DNA of 64,000 bases from positions 1,178,001 to 1,242,000 of the forward strand of contig NZ_CP039886.1 in assembly GCF_005221285.1 (NCBI RefSeq), read 5' to 3'. Below the pieces are notes generated by a model. It made no database searches. It had not been told where the DNA came from and worked only from the letters and a program-made list of their open reading frames with translations. A program made the translations under genes and the position numbers. This document shows positions 34,962-44,020 of the stretch, in pieces (position 1 is the first letter of the stretch; each line of letters opens with the position of its first letter). Source of the DNA: Neisseria flavescens (GTDB taxonomy: Bacteria; Pseudomonadota; Gammaproteobacteria; Burkholderiales; Neisseriaceae).

Positions 34962-35288
34962 ATGCGCTATTACGGAACGATTACTCGCTGGAACAGCAAG
35001 CGCGGCTTCGGCGCCGCTACCATAGAAGACACAGGCCAAGAAATCTTTCTTGCCCTTGCCGCCTTCACCACCCTTACCCGCCTTCCGGCCGAAGGGCAAC
35101 ACATCTCCTTCAACATCACAGAAGGCCGACGGGGCCGCAAAGAAGCCGAAAACGTCTGCTTCGCCCTCGATTGCGCCGACTGCTTCGATGTCCTCGTCCC
35201 TCCCCCCGAAAAACCCCTCGCCGGCAAACAGGCCATCGTCGGCCTGATTGCCGTTATCTTCGTCTGCAGCATTTTTGCTGTCTTGTGA
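34962..35288 (+). CDS. Cold-shock-domain membrane protein
   Basis: 108 aa. Residues 1-65 form a cold-shock-like OB fold: YGTITRWNSKRGFGAATIED, EIFLALAAF, GQHISFNITEGRRGRKEAENV. A linker and one hydrophobic helix (GLIAVIFVCSIFAVL) end the protein. In many bacteria such N-terminal domains are joined to longer membrane parts, so this one may be cut short: a second frame continues from 35248 to 35448. Confidence 0.7.
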   Translation: MRYYGTITRWNSKRGFGAATIEDTGQEIFLALAAFTTLTRLPAEGQHISFNITEGRRGRKEAENVCFALDCADCFDVLVPPPEKPLAGKQAIVGLIAVIFVCSIFAVL

Positions 35289-35448
35289 CACACCGGAAGA
35301 GCCGGCCGTCAAAAAACAAGAAACCATGGTTCATGAAGTAGCTGCCAAAATCGAAGCCGAACGCAAAGCATGGCGCGATGCCGTCAACCGCAGCAACCGA
35401 CGCCCGGGGCAGCCTCAACGCGCCAAAGATGATGCGTCGAAAGAATAA
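35248..35448 (+). CDS. Overlapping small frame after the cold-shock gene
   Basis: 66 codons starting at TTG: MPLSSSAAFLLSC, then VHEVAAKIEAERKAWRDAVN. It overlaps the end of the previous gene by 41 bases in another frame. Either it is a small lipoprotein (LLSC as lipobox, but no basic residue before it), or the true C-terminus of the cold-shock protein after a frameshift. Codon use is neisserial, which favours real coding. Confidence 0.4.
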   Translation: MPLSSSAAFLLSCDTPEEPAVKKQETMVHEVAAKIEAERKAWRDAVNRSNRRPGQPQRAKDDASKE

Positions 35449-35463
35449 CGCTGTATCCAATAC

Positions 35464-35532
35464 AAAAAGGCCGTCTGAAAAAATGGGAAGATGAAATTAT
35501 AGATTTCTTCCTCATTCTTTCAGACGGCCTTT
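35464..35532. terminator. Wide DUS-pair terminator before smc
   Basis: AAAAAGGCCGTCTGAAA (35464) and TTTCAGACGGCCTTT (35518) with a 37-base AT-rich loop, between convergent genes. Confidence 0.7.
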
Positions 35533-35541
35533 GTTCTTACC

Positions 35542-38500
35542 TCAATTCGGCTCAGCCATTTCCAACGCTTGTTTGATGTCCACGGCGACGACGCGCGATA
35601 CGCCTTTTTCCTGCATGGTTACGCCGACGAGCTGTTCCGCCATTTCCATGGTCAGGCGGTTGTGGGAGATGTAGAGAAACTGGGTTTGCGCCGACATTTC
35701 TTTGACCAGCTTGCAGAAACGCGAGGTGTTGGCGTCGTCCAGCGGGGCGTCGACCTCGTCCAAAAGGCAGAACGGAGCGGGGTTGAGGCTGAACAGGGCG
35801 AACACGAGGCTCATCGCGGTGAGGGCTTTTTCGCCGCCGGAGAGGAGGTGGATGGTGCTGTTTTTCTTGCCGGGCGGACGCGCCATAATGGACACGCCGG
35901 CGGTCAGGAGGTCGTCGCCTATCATTTTGAGGGTAGCTTCGCCGCCGCCGAACAGGGTCGGGAAGAAGGTTTGGACTTTGCCGTTGACGGCATCGAAGGT
36001 TTCTTTGAAACGCGCTTTGGTTTTGTCGTCGATTTGGGCGATGGCTTCTTCCAAAAGGGTGATGGCGGCCTGCACGTCTTCGCTTTGGCTGCGGTAGTAG
36101 CCGTCGCGTTCACGCGCTTCTTCGAGTTCTTGCAGGGCGGCGAGGTTGACCGCGCCGAGTGCTTCGATTTGTTGCGAAAGGCTGCCGATGCTGGTGTTCA
36201 ATACTTTCGGCGATTCTTTCGCCAACGCTTCGAGCGCGTCCAAATCGGCGGCGCGTTCGGTCAGGTTTTGATGGTAGCGTTTGGCGTTGATCAGGGCTTC
36301 CTGCTGCTGCAACAAGGCGGTTTGGGTAGCGGCCTGAAGCTGCGGCAGCTTGGTTTGCAGGGTTTGCACTTTAGCGTATTGCTCCCTGCCCTGTTCCTGA
36401 ATCTGCGCGAGTTTCTCTTGCACAACAATATATTCTTCGTCCAAGGTCTGTACGGCTTCGCTTAATTCTTCAAGCTTGATGTGCTGCTCGTCGTTTTGGA
36501 ACTCGGTTTCATAGGCGAGGGCAAGCTCTTGCTGGCGTTCCTGCCAGTCCAGGGTTTGCTGTTCAAGCTGGGCAATTTGCTGTTGGTAGTTTTGTTTTTG
36601 CTGGTTGAGCTTGTGGACGGCGACTTCGGCCAGCCCGTATTGGCGGTTGGCTTCCAGCAGGGCAAGCTGCGCCTGTTTCAGACGGCCTTGCTGCTCTTGG
36701 CGGCTGTGCGCGGTGGTTTGCTGTTGGTGTTCGAGTTCGGCGGCGGCTTCCTGCAAAGTAGAGATGTCGTCTAAAAGGCCGTCGGACGTGTGTTGCAACA
36801 CGGTCTGTTCTTCCGCCAACTGCGCCAGTTCGCGCTCGATGTGTTCGCGGCGGATTTGCCCTTGGTTGGTGCGCGCCAGAAGTTCGGCGGCGCGTTGCTG
36901 CGCTTGGCTGTATTGGCGCGTGTGCTGCTGTTGCTGCTGCATCAGATTTTTATGTTGCACTTCGGACGAGCGCGCGGCGGCATCCGCCTGTTTGAACGCG
37001 GCTTCGGCGGCGGAGAGTTCGGGGGCGAGGTTTTCCAGTTCGGACGCGATGCCGTCGAGGTGCGCTTTTTGGGCAATCAGGCTTTCCTGCGCGGGTTTGG
37101 CATAGAGCAGGACGCTGACTTTATCGACCTGATGGCCTTCGGGCGTGAGCCAGATTTGGTGTGCGCCCAAATCGCTTTGATGCGCGAGGGCGTAGCTCAA
37201 ATCAGGCGCACACAATACGCCGTCGAGCCAGTGGTGCAATGCCGTCTGAAACGGCGGCTGCGCTTGGATTTGGTTCAACAATGCCTGTACGGGCAGGGAT
37301 TTTTTGATGCCGCCGGAGAGGCCGTCTGAAAGCCACGCCGCCTGCCCTTGCGGCAAAGGCTCGGGCGGTACGAAACCTTGCGGCACGGCGCGGGCGTGCA
37401 GGCGTTCGGCAAGGATGACGGACAAGGCGTGTTGCCACTCGGCAGGGGCGGTGATGTGTTGCCACAGCTGCGGCGCGGCGGCGTGGTCGGTTGCCTGCCA
37501 GAAGTCGGCGGCTTCCTGCTGTTGCGACAGGATTTGCGACAACGCCTGCTGCTGCGCCTGCAAGGTGATGTGTTGCTGCTTCAGGCTTTGAAAACGGCTT
37601 GAGGCCGTCTGAAACGCCTCGCGGGCGGCGTGTAAGGCTTCTTCGGCGGCAATGATTTGTTCTTCGTAATGCTCTTGCCGGTTTTGCAACAGGGCGGCGG
37701 CTTCCTGCGCGGCGGCGGTTTCCGCTTCGTCGGGCAGGTTCAGGGCTTGGTTTTCCTGTTTCAGACGGCCTTTGCGCTCTTCGTGCTTGGCAACGGTTTG
37801 TTCGGCATGGGCAAGCTGCTGCTGCTTCAACGCCAGTTCGCGGCGGATGCGGTTTGCCTCGTCCTGCCGGGTTTGGAAGGCGGCGTTGAGCGTGGCTTGG
37901 GCTTCTTCCAATTCGGGCAGACGCTCTTCGTGTTCGGCAACCTGCATCGCCCATTCCGCCAATTCGGTTTGCTTTTCTTCCGCCTGCAACTCGTTTTCTT
38001 CAAGCTGCACGCGGATTTGCTGCTGCTCCTGATGGATGCGCTGCATCTGCGCCTGCGCCGCCTGCTTGTCGCGTTCGATGCGTTGATGCAGGTTTTGCTG
38101 ATGGCGGATTTGTTCTTCCAAACGGGCAATCTGCTCGCGCAACACGCCGCGTTTGTTGCCCAGTTCGTGTACCGCCTGCTGCTGCGACTGTTCGGCGGTC
38201 TGCAAGGCATGTACTTCGTCGTTTAACGCCTGAACCTGCGCGGCGGTTTCGTCCTGCTGCGCCTGCAAAGACTGATGCTGCGCGGTCGCCTTGTCGGCGG
38301 CGGCAAGCGATTGCTGCCATTGGGCGTAATCGAGCAAATCCTGTTGTTGGTTCAACTGCGCGGTCAGGGATTTGTAGCGTTCGGCAGTTTCGGCTTGTTT
38401 TTCCAGCTTTTCCACCTGACGCGCCAACTCGTTCTGCAAATCACCCAAACGCTGCAAATGCTCGCGCGTGTCTTTCAGACGGCCTTCCGTCTCCTTGCGG

Positions 38501-39027
38501 CGTTCCTTATATTTGGACACGCCCGCAGCCTCCTCGATATAGGCGCGCAACTCCTCCGGCCGCGCTTCGATGATGCGCGAAATCATCCCCTGCTCGATAA
38601 CGGCATAACCGCGCGCGCCCACGCCCGTACCCAGAAACAAATCAGTAATATCGCGGCGGCGCACGGTCTGATTGTTGATGAAATAAGTCGATTCGCCCTG
38701 CCGCGTCAGCTGCCGCTTGATGCTCACCTCGGCATACTGCCCCCACGCGCCCTGCAAACTGTGGTCGCTGTTGTCAAACACCAGCTCCACCGAAGCCCTC
38801 GGCGCAGGACGGCGCGTCGCCGCACCATTAAAAATCACGTCCTGCATACTCTCGCCGCGAAGCTGCTTCGCCGAAGCCTCGCCCAACACCCAGCGCACCG
38901 CGTCAATCACATTCGACTTGCCGCAGCCGTTGGGCCCGATAACCGCGACAAGCTGCCCCGGCACATGAATCGTGGTCGGGGCGGTAAAAGATTTGAAGCC
39001 GGAGAGTTTGATGTGGGTCAGGCGCAT
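35542..39027 (-). CDS. smc: Chromosome segregation ATPase SMC
   Basis: 1161 aa. Walker A GPNGCGKSNVIDAVRWVLG near residue 32, long coiled coils (about 170-500 and 670-1000) rich in Gln/Glu/Ala, a hinge between them, the ABC signature LSGGEKALTAMSLVF near 1065, and Walker B FCLLDEVDAPLDD near 1090. It forms the condensin ring with ScpA/ScpB and compacts the chromosome. Length is normal and the frame intact. The upstream region (39028-39367) separates it from a divergent lipoprotein gene. Confidence 0.96.
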   Translation of the reverse strand: MRLTHIKLSGFKSFTAPTTIHVPGQLVAVIGPNGCGKSNVIDAVRWVLGEASAKQLRGESMQDVIFNGAATRRPAPRASVELVFDNSDHSLQGAWGQYAEVSIKRQLTRQGESTYFINNQTVRRRDITDLFLGTGVGARGYAVIEQGMISRIIEARPEELRAYIEEAAGVSKYKERRKETEGRLKDTREHLQRLGDLQNELARQVEKLEKQAETAERYKSLTAQLNQQQDLLDYAQWQQSLAAADKATAQHQSLQAQQDETAAQVQALNDEVHALQTAEQSQQQAVHELGNKRGVLREQIARLEEQIRHQQNLHQRIERDKQAAQAQMQRIHQEQQQIRVQLEENELQAEEKQTELAEWAMQVAEHEERLPELEEAQATLNAAFQTRQDEANRIRRELALKQQQLAHAEQTVAKHEERKGRLKQENQALNLPDEAETAAAQEAAALLQNRQEHYEEQIIAAEEALHAAREAFQTASSRFQSLKQQHITLQAQQQALSQILSQQQEAADFWQATDHAAAPQLWQHITAPAEWQHALSVILAERLHARAVPQGFVPPEPLPQGQAAWLSDGLSGGIKKSLPVQALLNQIQAQPPFQTALHHWLDGVLCAPDLSYALAHQSDLGAHQIWLTPEGHQVDKVSVLLYAKPAQESLIAQKAHLDGIASELENLAPELSAAEAAFKQADAAARSSEVQHKNLMQQQQQHTRQYSQAQQRAAELLARTNQGQIRREHIERELAQLAEEQTVLQHTSDGLLDDISTLQEAAAELEHQQQTTAHSRQEQQGRLKQAQLALLEANRQYGLAEVAVHKLNQQKQNYQQQIAQLEQQTLDWQERQQELALAYETEFQNDEQHIKLEELSEAVQTLDEEYIVVQEKLAQIQEQGREQYAKVQTLQTKLPQLQAATQTALLQQQEALINAKRYHQNLTERAADLDALEALAKESPKVLNTSIGSLSQQIEALGAVNLAALQELEEARERDGYYRSQSEDVQAAITLLEEAIAQIDDKTKARFKETFDAVNGKVQTFFPTLFGGGEATLKMIGDDLLTAGVSIMARPPGKKNSTIHLLSGGEKALTAMSLVFALFSLNPAPFCLLDEVDAPLDDANTSRFCKLVKEMSAQTQFLYISHNRLTMEMAEQLVGVTMQEKGVSRVVAVDIKQALEMAEPN

Positions 39028-39367
39028 GGCAATGTTTCGAATCGGAAAAGAAGGCGTATTTTAACGGAAATACGCTTATCCGTTGAGAGAAAAGCATCCA
39101 TAAAGTCCGACTGCTTTTTTATCCTCAAAAGGCCGTCTGAAAAGTTTGTTAAAAAGAAACAGACCGGCTATCGAACTCACTAAAATATTTAAAATAAATT
39201 CATATAAAACAATTAACTAAAAAAAAAAAAAAATATATCTACCCGACCACCTTCAAACTGTTTATTTTTTTATGATTTACGGTTATTATCGGGATTTGAA
39301 GGTTTAAAAATCAGATAAACGATCTCTCCAACCTTTTCATCAAGCGAATAACTATACAGGGAATCTC
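39028..39367. other. Intergenic region between smc and the IS-split lipoprotein gene
   Basis: AT-rich, no gene seen. Contains one uptake word (39131-39140) and an A15 tract (39219-39233). The lipoprotein ATG at 39368 has GGGAAT before it. Confidence 0.6.
39219..39233 (+). repeat. A15 homopolymer upstream of the lipoprotein gene
   Basis: Fifteen consecutive A, the longest single-base run in the window, 134 bases before the lipoprotein start. It may influence promoter geometry; no clear -35/-10 pair brackets it. Confidence 0.5.
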
Positions 39368-39906
39368 ATGTCAAACATCCAAACCAAACTTAAAACCATC
39401 GTTTTTACAGCCGTCAGCGCGGCCATCTTGTCCGCATGCGGTGGCGGGGGCGGCGGTTCTGCTGCTTTAAGAACCGGCTCGACTCCTACCAATAATACCG
39501 GCAACTCTGCCGGCAATAATGGCAAGAAAGCGCCGTCTACTAAGCTTACCAACCGTGCCAACAACCTTGCCGGACTGACCGATGAAGCCCCAATCGATCC
39601 GGCCAACGTTCCCCAGCCTTTGCCCACACATTTCATCTCCTCCGAAAGTGCGCAGCAATCCAACCCTAACGTACAACTCCGCAAAGATGACGCAGGCAAA
39701 ATGTTCCAAACGGACAATCAAGACGACAACCAAAATGGCCTGATCGGTTCTATTGACTTTAAGAAAAATGATGAAGTCAAAATAGACGGCGGTATGTTAT
39801 TTAACAAGACCCCTGATGGCAACGCAAGCCAACCTACATGGTCAAGCCCTAGCTCCCTTACCACCAAAGTAAGAACCTGTATTCACAAAAATGATAAAAT
39901 ATCTTT

Positions 39907-40170
39907 ATGACTAAAAAATCCTACCCAACAGACTTAACAGATGCCCAATGGCAAGCGATTGAGCCGCATTTTAACCGGCTACGCCACTACAAATGGGATA
40001 AACGTGAATTAGTGAATGCCGTTTTGTACATTACCAAAACAGGTTGCCAATGGCGTATGCTGCCCAATGATTTTCCACCTTATCCGACCGTATGGAGTTT
40101 CTATCGCAGAGCCAACCAATCAGGCTTATGGGATAGGATTCTTTTGGCATTGGTTCAAAAAAACGTTTAA
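39907..40170 (+). CDS. IS transposase OrfA (copy 2)
   Basis: 87 aa, differing from copy 1 at a few residues (MTKKSYPTD, KRELVNA, YRRANQ). The same A7 slip site precedes the stop. Confidence 0.88.
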   Translation: MTKKSYPTDLTDAQWQAIEPHFNRLRHYKWDKRELVNAVLYITKTGCQWRMLPNDFPPYPTVWSFYRRANQSGLWDRILLALVQKNV

Positions 40171-40187
40171 TCCATCAAAAACAAGCG

Positions 40188-40670
40188 ATGCCGACTTATG
40201 CCATTATTGATTCGCAAAGTGTCAAAACAGCTTCCGGCGCACATGATAAAGGTTTTGACGGAGGTAAAAAAATCAAAGGCCGTAAGCGACATATAGCTGT
40301 TGATACGTTGGGTAACCTATTGTCTGTTGTGGTTCATGCAGCCAATATCCATGACACAAAAGCAGGTATTTTTGTAGCAAAAAAAGCGTTTGAGACCTAT
40401 CCGGGTTTAAAAGGTTTCTGTGCAGACGCAGGTTATCGGAATACATTTGAGCGCGAAGTATCGGAGCAATTGGGTTTAACTGTTGAGATTTCAAAGAAAA
40501 TTCAAGATATTTCTTGGCATATTCTGCCCAAGCGTTGGATTGTAGAACGAACGTTTGCATGGTTAGGTTGGTCTCGACGTTTGGCAAAAGATTTTGAGCA
40601 GACGAATTTATCTGCTGAAAATTTTGTCAAACTAGGGTATATTTCACAAATATTAAAATTTATCAAATAG
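40188..40670 (+). CDS. IS transposase OrfB (copy 2)
   Basis: 160 aa DDE domain, all three acidic residues present (IDSQS, CADAGY, IVERTFAWLGWSRRL). It keeps R in GWSRRL where copy 1 has Q. Confidence 0.88.
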   Translation: MPTYAIIDSQSVKTASGAHDKGFDGGKKIKGRKRHIAVDTLGNLLSVVVHAANIHDTKAGIFVAKKAFETYPGLKGFCADAGYRNTFEREVSEQLGLTVEISKKIQDISWHILPKRWIVERTFAWLGWSRRLAKDFEQTNLSAENFVKLGYISQILKFIK

Positions 40671-41391
40671 TTGTTTGTGAATACAGGTTCTAAATTCAAA
40701 AGGCAATACTCAAACTGGGGAAGGTCAACTAGCAGAAAAGAATAAAACAGCCAGCGAGAAGCTAGCCTATTTCCGTCAAGACCAAAAAGGCTTAGTTTTT
40801 GACACACAATTCGACGGTGTCTATGTCATCAGTTTTGATGACAACACCCAGATTGTGCTGCATGATCCTTCTGCGGCCGGCTGGACATATCAAACCTTCG
40901 CGCATTACACCGTCCCTGACAAAACACCACACAAAGGCTACCAAGGCTACCAAAGCCTGGGCGATGAAACTACCTTCGCTACCCTGCCTGCTCAAGGTAC
41001 AGCCACCTACACAGGTATTTCCACTGCCTATGTGGTTAGCAATAATAACAATCGTCAGTTGACTTCCAATGTCATGGCTATCGTTGATTTCGGCCTCAAA
41101 GGTGTCCGTTTTGAAACATCAAACTCATACTTCCATACTTTGGAAAGTGGTAAGCGCGTATCCACAGCAGATGAAAACTACAATTTCAAAGGTACGGCAA
41201 GCTGGAAAGACGGCAACCTCTTCTCCGGTAAAGTCATCACGGCCGATGGCAAATTAAGCGGCAACCTGAACGGCAAATTCTACGGCCCAAAAGCTGAAGA
41301 AATTGGCGGTACTTATGGCTTGAAAAACAATGATGCAACCGAACACTTAATCGGTGGCTATGGCGCGAAACGTAAATAACCCTGTCTAAAC

Positions 41392-41425
41392 AAAAGGCCG
41401 TCTGAAGTTTCAGACGGCCTTTTTA
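41392..41425. terminator. DUS-pair terminator between the lipoprotein gene and thyA
   Basis: AAAAGGCCGTCTGAA gt TTCAGACGGCCTTTTT. Confidence 0.88.
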
Positions 41426-41438
41426 TTTTTAATTTGGA

Positions 41439-42239
41439 TTATACCGATACGGCTGCTTTGATATGCGGATGAGGGTCGTAACCTTCCAACTCAAAATCTT
41501 CAAATTTGAAGGCAAACAAATCTTTGACTTCAGGATTGATTTTCATGGTCGGCAGGCTTCTGAAATCGCGGCTTAATTGCAGCTGGGCCTGCTCGATATG
41601 GTTGCTGTACAAATGCGCATCGCCAAACGTATGGATAAACTCACCGGCTTCCAGGCCGCATACTTGCGCCATCATCATGGTCAACAATGCGTAGCTGGCG
41701 ATATTAAAGGGAACGCCGAGGAAAATATCCGCACTACGCTGGTAAAGCTGGCAGGACAGTTTGCCGTTGGCAACGTAAAACTGAAACAGCGCGTGGCAAG
41801 GCGGCAAGGCCATTTCGTCGACCAAAGCCGGATTCCATGCCGATACAATCAGACGGCGCGAGTCGGGATTTTTTTTGATTTGTTCCACCACATTGGCAAT
41901 TTGGTCGATATGGCGGCCGTCGGGTGCAGGCCAGCTGCGCCATTGGTAGCCGTAAACCGGGCCCAAGTCGCCGTTTTCGTCCGCCCACTCGTCCCAAATG
42001 GAAACATTATTGTCTTTCAGGTATTTGATATTGGTATCGCCTTTGAGAAACCAAAGCAGCTCGTGGATAATCGAGCGCAAATGCAGCTTTTTGGTCGTCA
42101 GCAGCGGAAAGCCCCTGCCCAAGTCAAAACGCATCTGATAACCGAATACGGAGCGCGTACCCGTACCGGTGCGGTCTGATTTGTCCGTACCGTTGTCGAG
42201 GACGTGGCGCATCAAGTCCAAATAGGCCTTCATCATCAT
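41439..42239 (-). CDS. thyA: Thymidylate synthase
   Basis: 264-266 aa; three ATG codons in a row (42239, 42236, 42233), the last giving the usual MKAYLDLMRHVLDNG. It converts dUMP to dTMP with methylene-tetrahydrofolate. Marks: DRTGTGTRSVFGYQMRFDL near 22, WRSWPAPDGRHIDQ near 100, the catalytic Cys in ALPPCHALFQFY near 147, and RSADIFLGVPFNIASYALL near 168. Divergent from gdhA. Confidence 0.96.
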   Translation of the reverse strand: MMMKAYLDLMRHVLDNGTDKSDRTGTGTRSVFGYQMRFDLGRGFPLLTTKKLHLRSIIHELLWFLKGDTNIKYLKDNNVSIWDEWADENGDLGPVYGYQWRSWPAPDGRHIDQIANVVEQIKKNPDSRRLIVSAWNPALVDEMALPPCHALFQFYVANGKLSCQLYQRSADIFLGVPFNIASYALLTMMMAQVCGLEAGEFIHTFGDAHLYSNHIEQAQLQLSRDFRSLPTMKINPEVKDLFAFKFEDFELEGYDPHPHIKAAVSV

Positions 42240-42531
42240 CTTTCATCAAATTAAACGGCGCATATTATAACATTTCCGGATAATGCCCAAAACACAGATT
42301 CAGGCAGGCAGGATTGTTGACAATCTCAATCCTTTTCCACAGTAAAAGCAGGCGTGAAAACAAAATTACCTTGATTGGAATCAAAAAATCCAGTTTAATT
42401 ACTTGAAATAAAATTCCAATAATATTTTTATTTTCAAAATTAATTTATGATTATTGATTAATTATTGGCAATAAACATCAAATATCAAAAATATGGAAAA
42501 AATAATGTCAACAATTTGTGCAAAATCGGAC
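42240..42531. other. AT-rich region between thyA and the gdhA promoter
   Basis: No gene seen. Very AT-rich from about 42380 to 42520, the kind of sequence often found upstream of strong neisserial promoters. Confidence 0.5.
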
Positions 42532-42560
42532 TTGGCATCAGAAAAAAATAGGTTTATATT
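42532..42560 (+). promoter_or_regulatory. Promoter of gdhA
   Basis: TTGGCA (42532-42537), a 17-base spacer and TATATT (42555-42560). Transcription would start near 42567, 50 bases before the gdhA ATG. Confidence 0.7.
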
Positions 42561-42616
42561 GCCAACTACAAATTCGTTTTCCCATTAGTACAACATCAAT
42601 CAAAAGGAGTATCCGA

Positions 42617-43951
42617 ATGACTGACTTGAACACCCTGTTTGCCAACCTCAAACAACGCAACCCCAATCAAGAGCCGTTCCATCAGGCGGTTGAAGAAGTC
42701 TTCATGAGCCTCGATCCGTTTTTGGCACAAAATCCGAAATACACCCAGCAAAGCCTGTTGGAACGCATCGTCGAACCCGAACGCGTCGTGATGTTCCGCG
42801 TAACCTGGCAGGACGATAAAGGTCAGGTTCAAGTCAACCGCGGCTACCGCGTGCAAATGAGCTCCGCCATCGGCCCTTACAAAGGCGGCCTGCGCTTCCA
42901 TCCGACCGTCGATTTGGGCGTGTTGAAATTCCTCGCTTTTGAACAAGTCTTCAAAAACGCGCTGACCACCCTGCCTATGGGCGGCGGCAAAGGCGGTTCG
43001 GACTTCGACCCCAAAGGCAAATCCGATGCCGAAGTGATGCGCTTCTGCCAAGCCTTTATGACCGAACTCTACCGCCACATCGGCGCGGACACCGATGTTC
43101 CGGCCGGCGACATCGGCGTAGGCGGGCGCGAAATCGGCTATCTGTTCGGACAATACAAAAAAATCCGCAACGAGTTTTCTTCCGTCCTGACCGGCAAAGG
43201 TTTGGAATGGGGCGGCAGCCTCATCCGCCCCGAAGCAACCGGCTACGGCTGCGTCTATTTCGCCCAAGCCATGCTGCAAACCCGCAACGATAGTTTTGAA
43301 GGCAAACGCGTCCTGATTTCCGGCTCCGGCAACGTGGCGCAATACGCTGCCGAAAAAGCCATCCAACTGGGCGCGAAAGTGCTGACCGTTTCCGACTCCA
43401 ACGGCTTCGTCCTCTTCCCCGACAGCGGCATGACCGAAGCGCAACTCGCCGCGCTTATCGAACTGAAAGAAGTCCGCCGCGAACGGGTTGCCACTTATGC
43501 CAAAGAGCAAGGTTTGCAATACTTTGAAAACCAAAAACCGTGGAACGTTGCCGCCGAAATCGCCCTGCCCTGCGCGACCCAAAACGAATTGGACGAAGAA
43601 GCCGCCAAAACCCTGTTGGCAAACGGCTGCTACGTTGTTGCGGAAGGTGCGAATATGCCGTCGACTTTGGGCGCGGTCGAGCAATTTATCAAAGCCGGCA
43701 TCCTCTACGCCCCGGGCAAAGCCTCCAACGCCGGCGGCGTAGCGACTTCAGGTTTGGAAATGAGTCAAAACGCCATCCGCCTGTCTTGGACGCGCGAAGA
43801 AGTGGACAGCCGCTTATTTGAGATTATGCAAAGCATCCACGAATCCTGCCTGAAATACGGCAAAGTCGGCGACAAAGTAAACTATGTTAATGGTGCGAAC
43901 ATTGCCGGTTTCGTCAAAGTTGCCGATGCAATGTTGGCGCAAGGTTTCTAA
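42617..43951 (+). CDS. gdhA: NADP-specific glutamate dehydrogenase
   Basis: 444 aa from the ATG at 42617, which has AAAAGGAGT in front; the frame is open back to 42518 but that part is promoter. Joins ammonia to 2-oxoglutarate. Marks: GPYKGGLRFHPTVDLGVLKFLAFEQ-type substrate segment near 92, the catalytic Lys in PMGGGKGGSDFDPKG near 124, and the dinucleotide motif ISGSGNVAQYAAEKA near 238. Linked to meningococcal fitness in nutrient-poor sites. A DUS terminator follows. Confidence 0.96.
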   Translation: MTDLNTLFANLKQRNPNQEPFHQAVEEVFMSLDPFLAQNPKYTQQSLLERIVEPERVVMFRVTWQDDKGQVQVNRGYRVQMSSAIGPYKGGLRFHPTVDLGVLKFLAFEQVFKNALTTLPMGGGKGGSDFDPKGKSDAEVMRFCQAFMTELYRHIGADTDVPAGDIGVGGREIGYLFGQYKKIRNEFSSVLTGKGLEWGGSLIRPEATGYGCVYFAQAMLQTRNDSFEGKRVLISGSGNVAQYAAEKAIQLGAKVLTVSDSNGFVLFPDSGMTEAQLAALIELKEVRRERVATYAKEQGLQYFENQKPWNVAAEIALPCATQNELDEEAAKTLLANGCYVVAEGANMPSTLGAVEQFIKAGILYAPGKASNAGGVATSGLEMSQNAIRLSWTREEVDSRLFEIMQSIHESCLKYGKVGDKVNYVNGANIAGFVKVADAMLAQGF

Positions 43952-43970
43952 ACCCCTATCCAGCCAAATC

Positions 43971-44006
43971 AAAAGGCCGTCTGAAAGATTTCAGACGGCC
44001 TTTTTC
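43971..44006. terminator. DUS-pair terminator between gdhA and recG
   Basis: AAAAGGCCGTCTGAAA ga TTTCAGACGGCCTTTTT; serves both convergent genes. Confidence 0.9.
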
Positions 44007-44020
44007 TTTTAAAGCAAACC

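Larger units (their letters stand above)
39873..40690 (+). mobile_element. IS5-family element, IS1301-like, copy 2
   Basis: 818 bp, GAACCTGTATTCACAAA ... TTTGTGAATACAGGTTC, with the 3-base target duplication TAA on both sides (39870-39872, 40691-40693). The interrupted lipoprotein frame proves the exact ends of element and duplication. Confidence 0.93.
39368..41379 (+). pseudogene. TbpB-like surface lipoprotein split by IS copy 2
   Basis: Signal and lipobox SAAILSAC followed by six Gly. Codons run to the IS at 39870, then resume at 40694 in the right frame: joining the sides across one TAA target copy reads TTKV-NSKGN, and the chain continues to 41379 (about 396 aa in all). The C-terminus has the small beta-barrel pattern of TbpB/HpuA/fHbp-like lipoproteins: NFKGTASWKDGNLFSGKV, GKLSGNLNGKFYGPKAEEIG. 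Such proteins reach the surface through Slam translocators. The IS makes the gene inactive; the distal piece has no signal peptide. Confidence 0.85.

Noticed and set aside
42596..43684. 362-codon minus-strand frame opposite gdhA
   Set aside because: A shadow of gdhA; the protein is compositionally odd and matches nothing.
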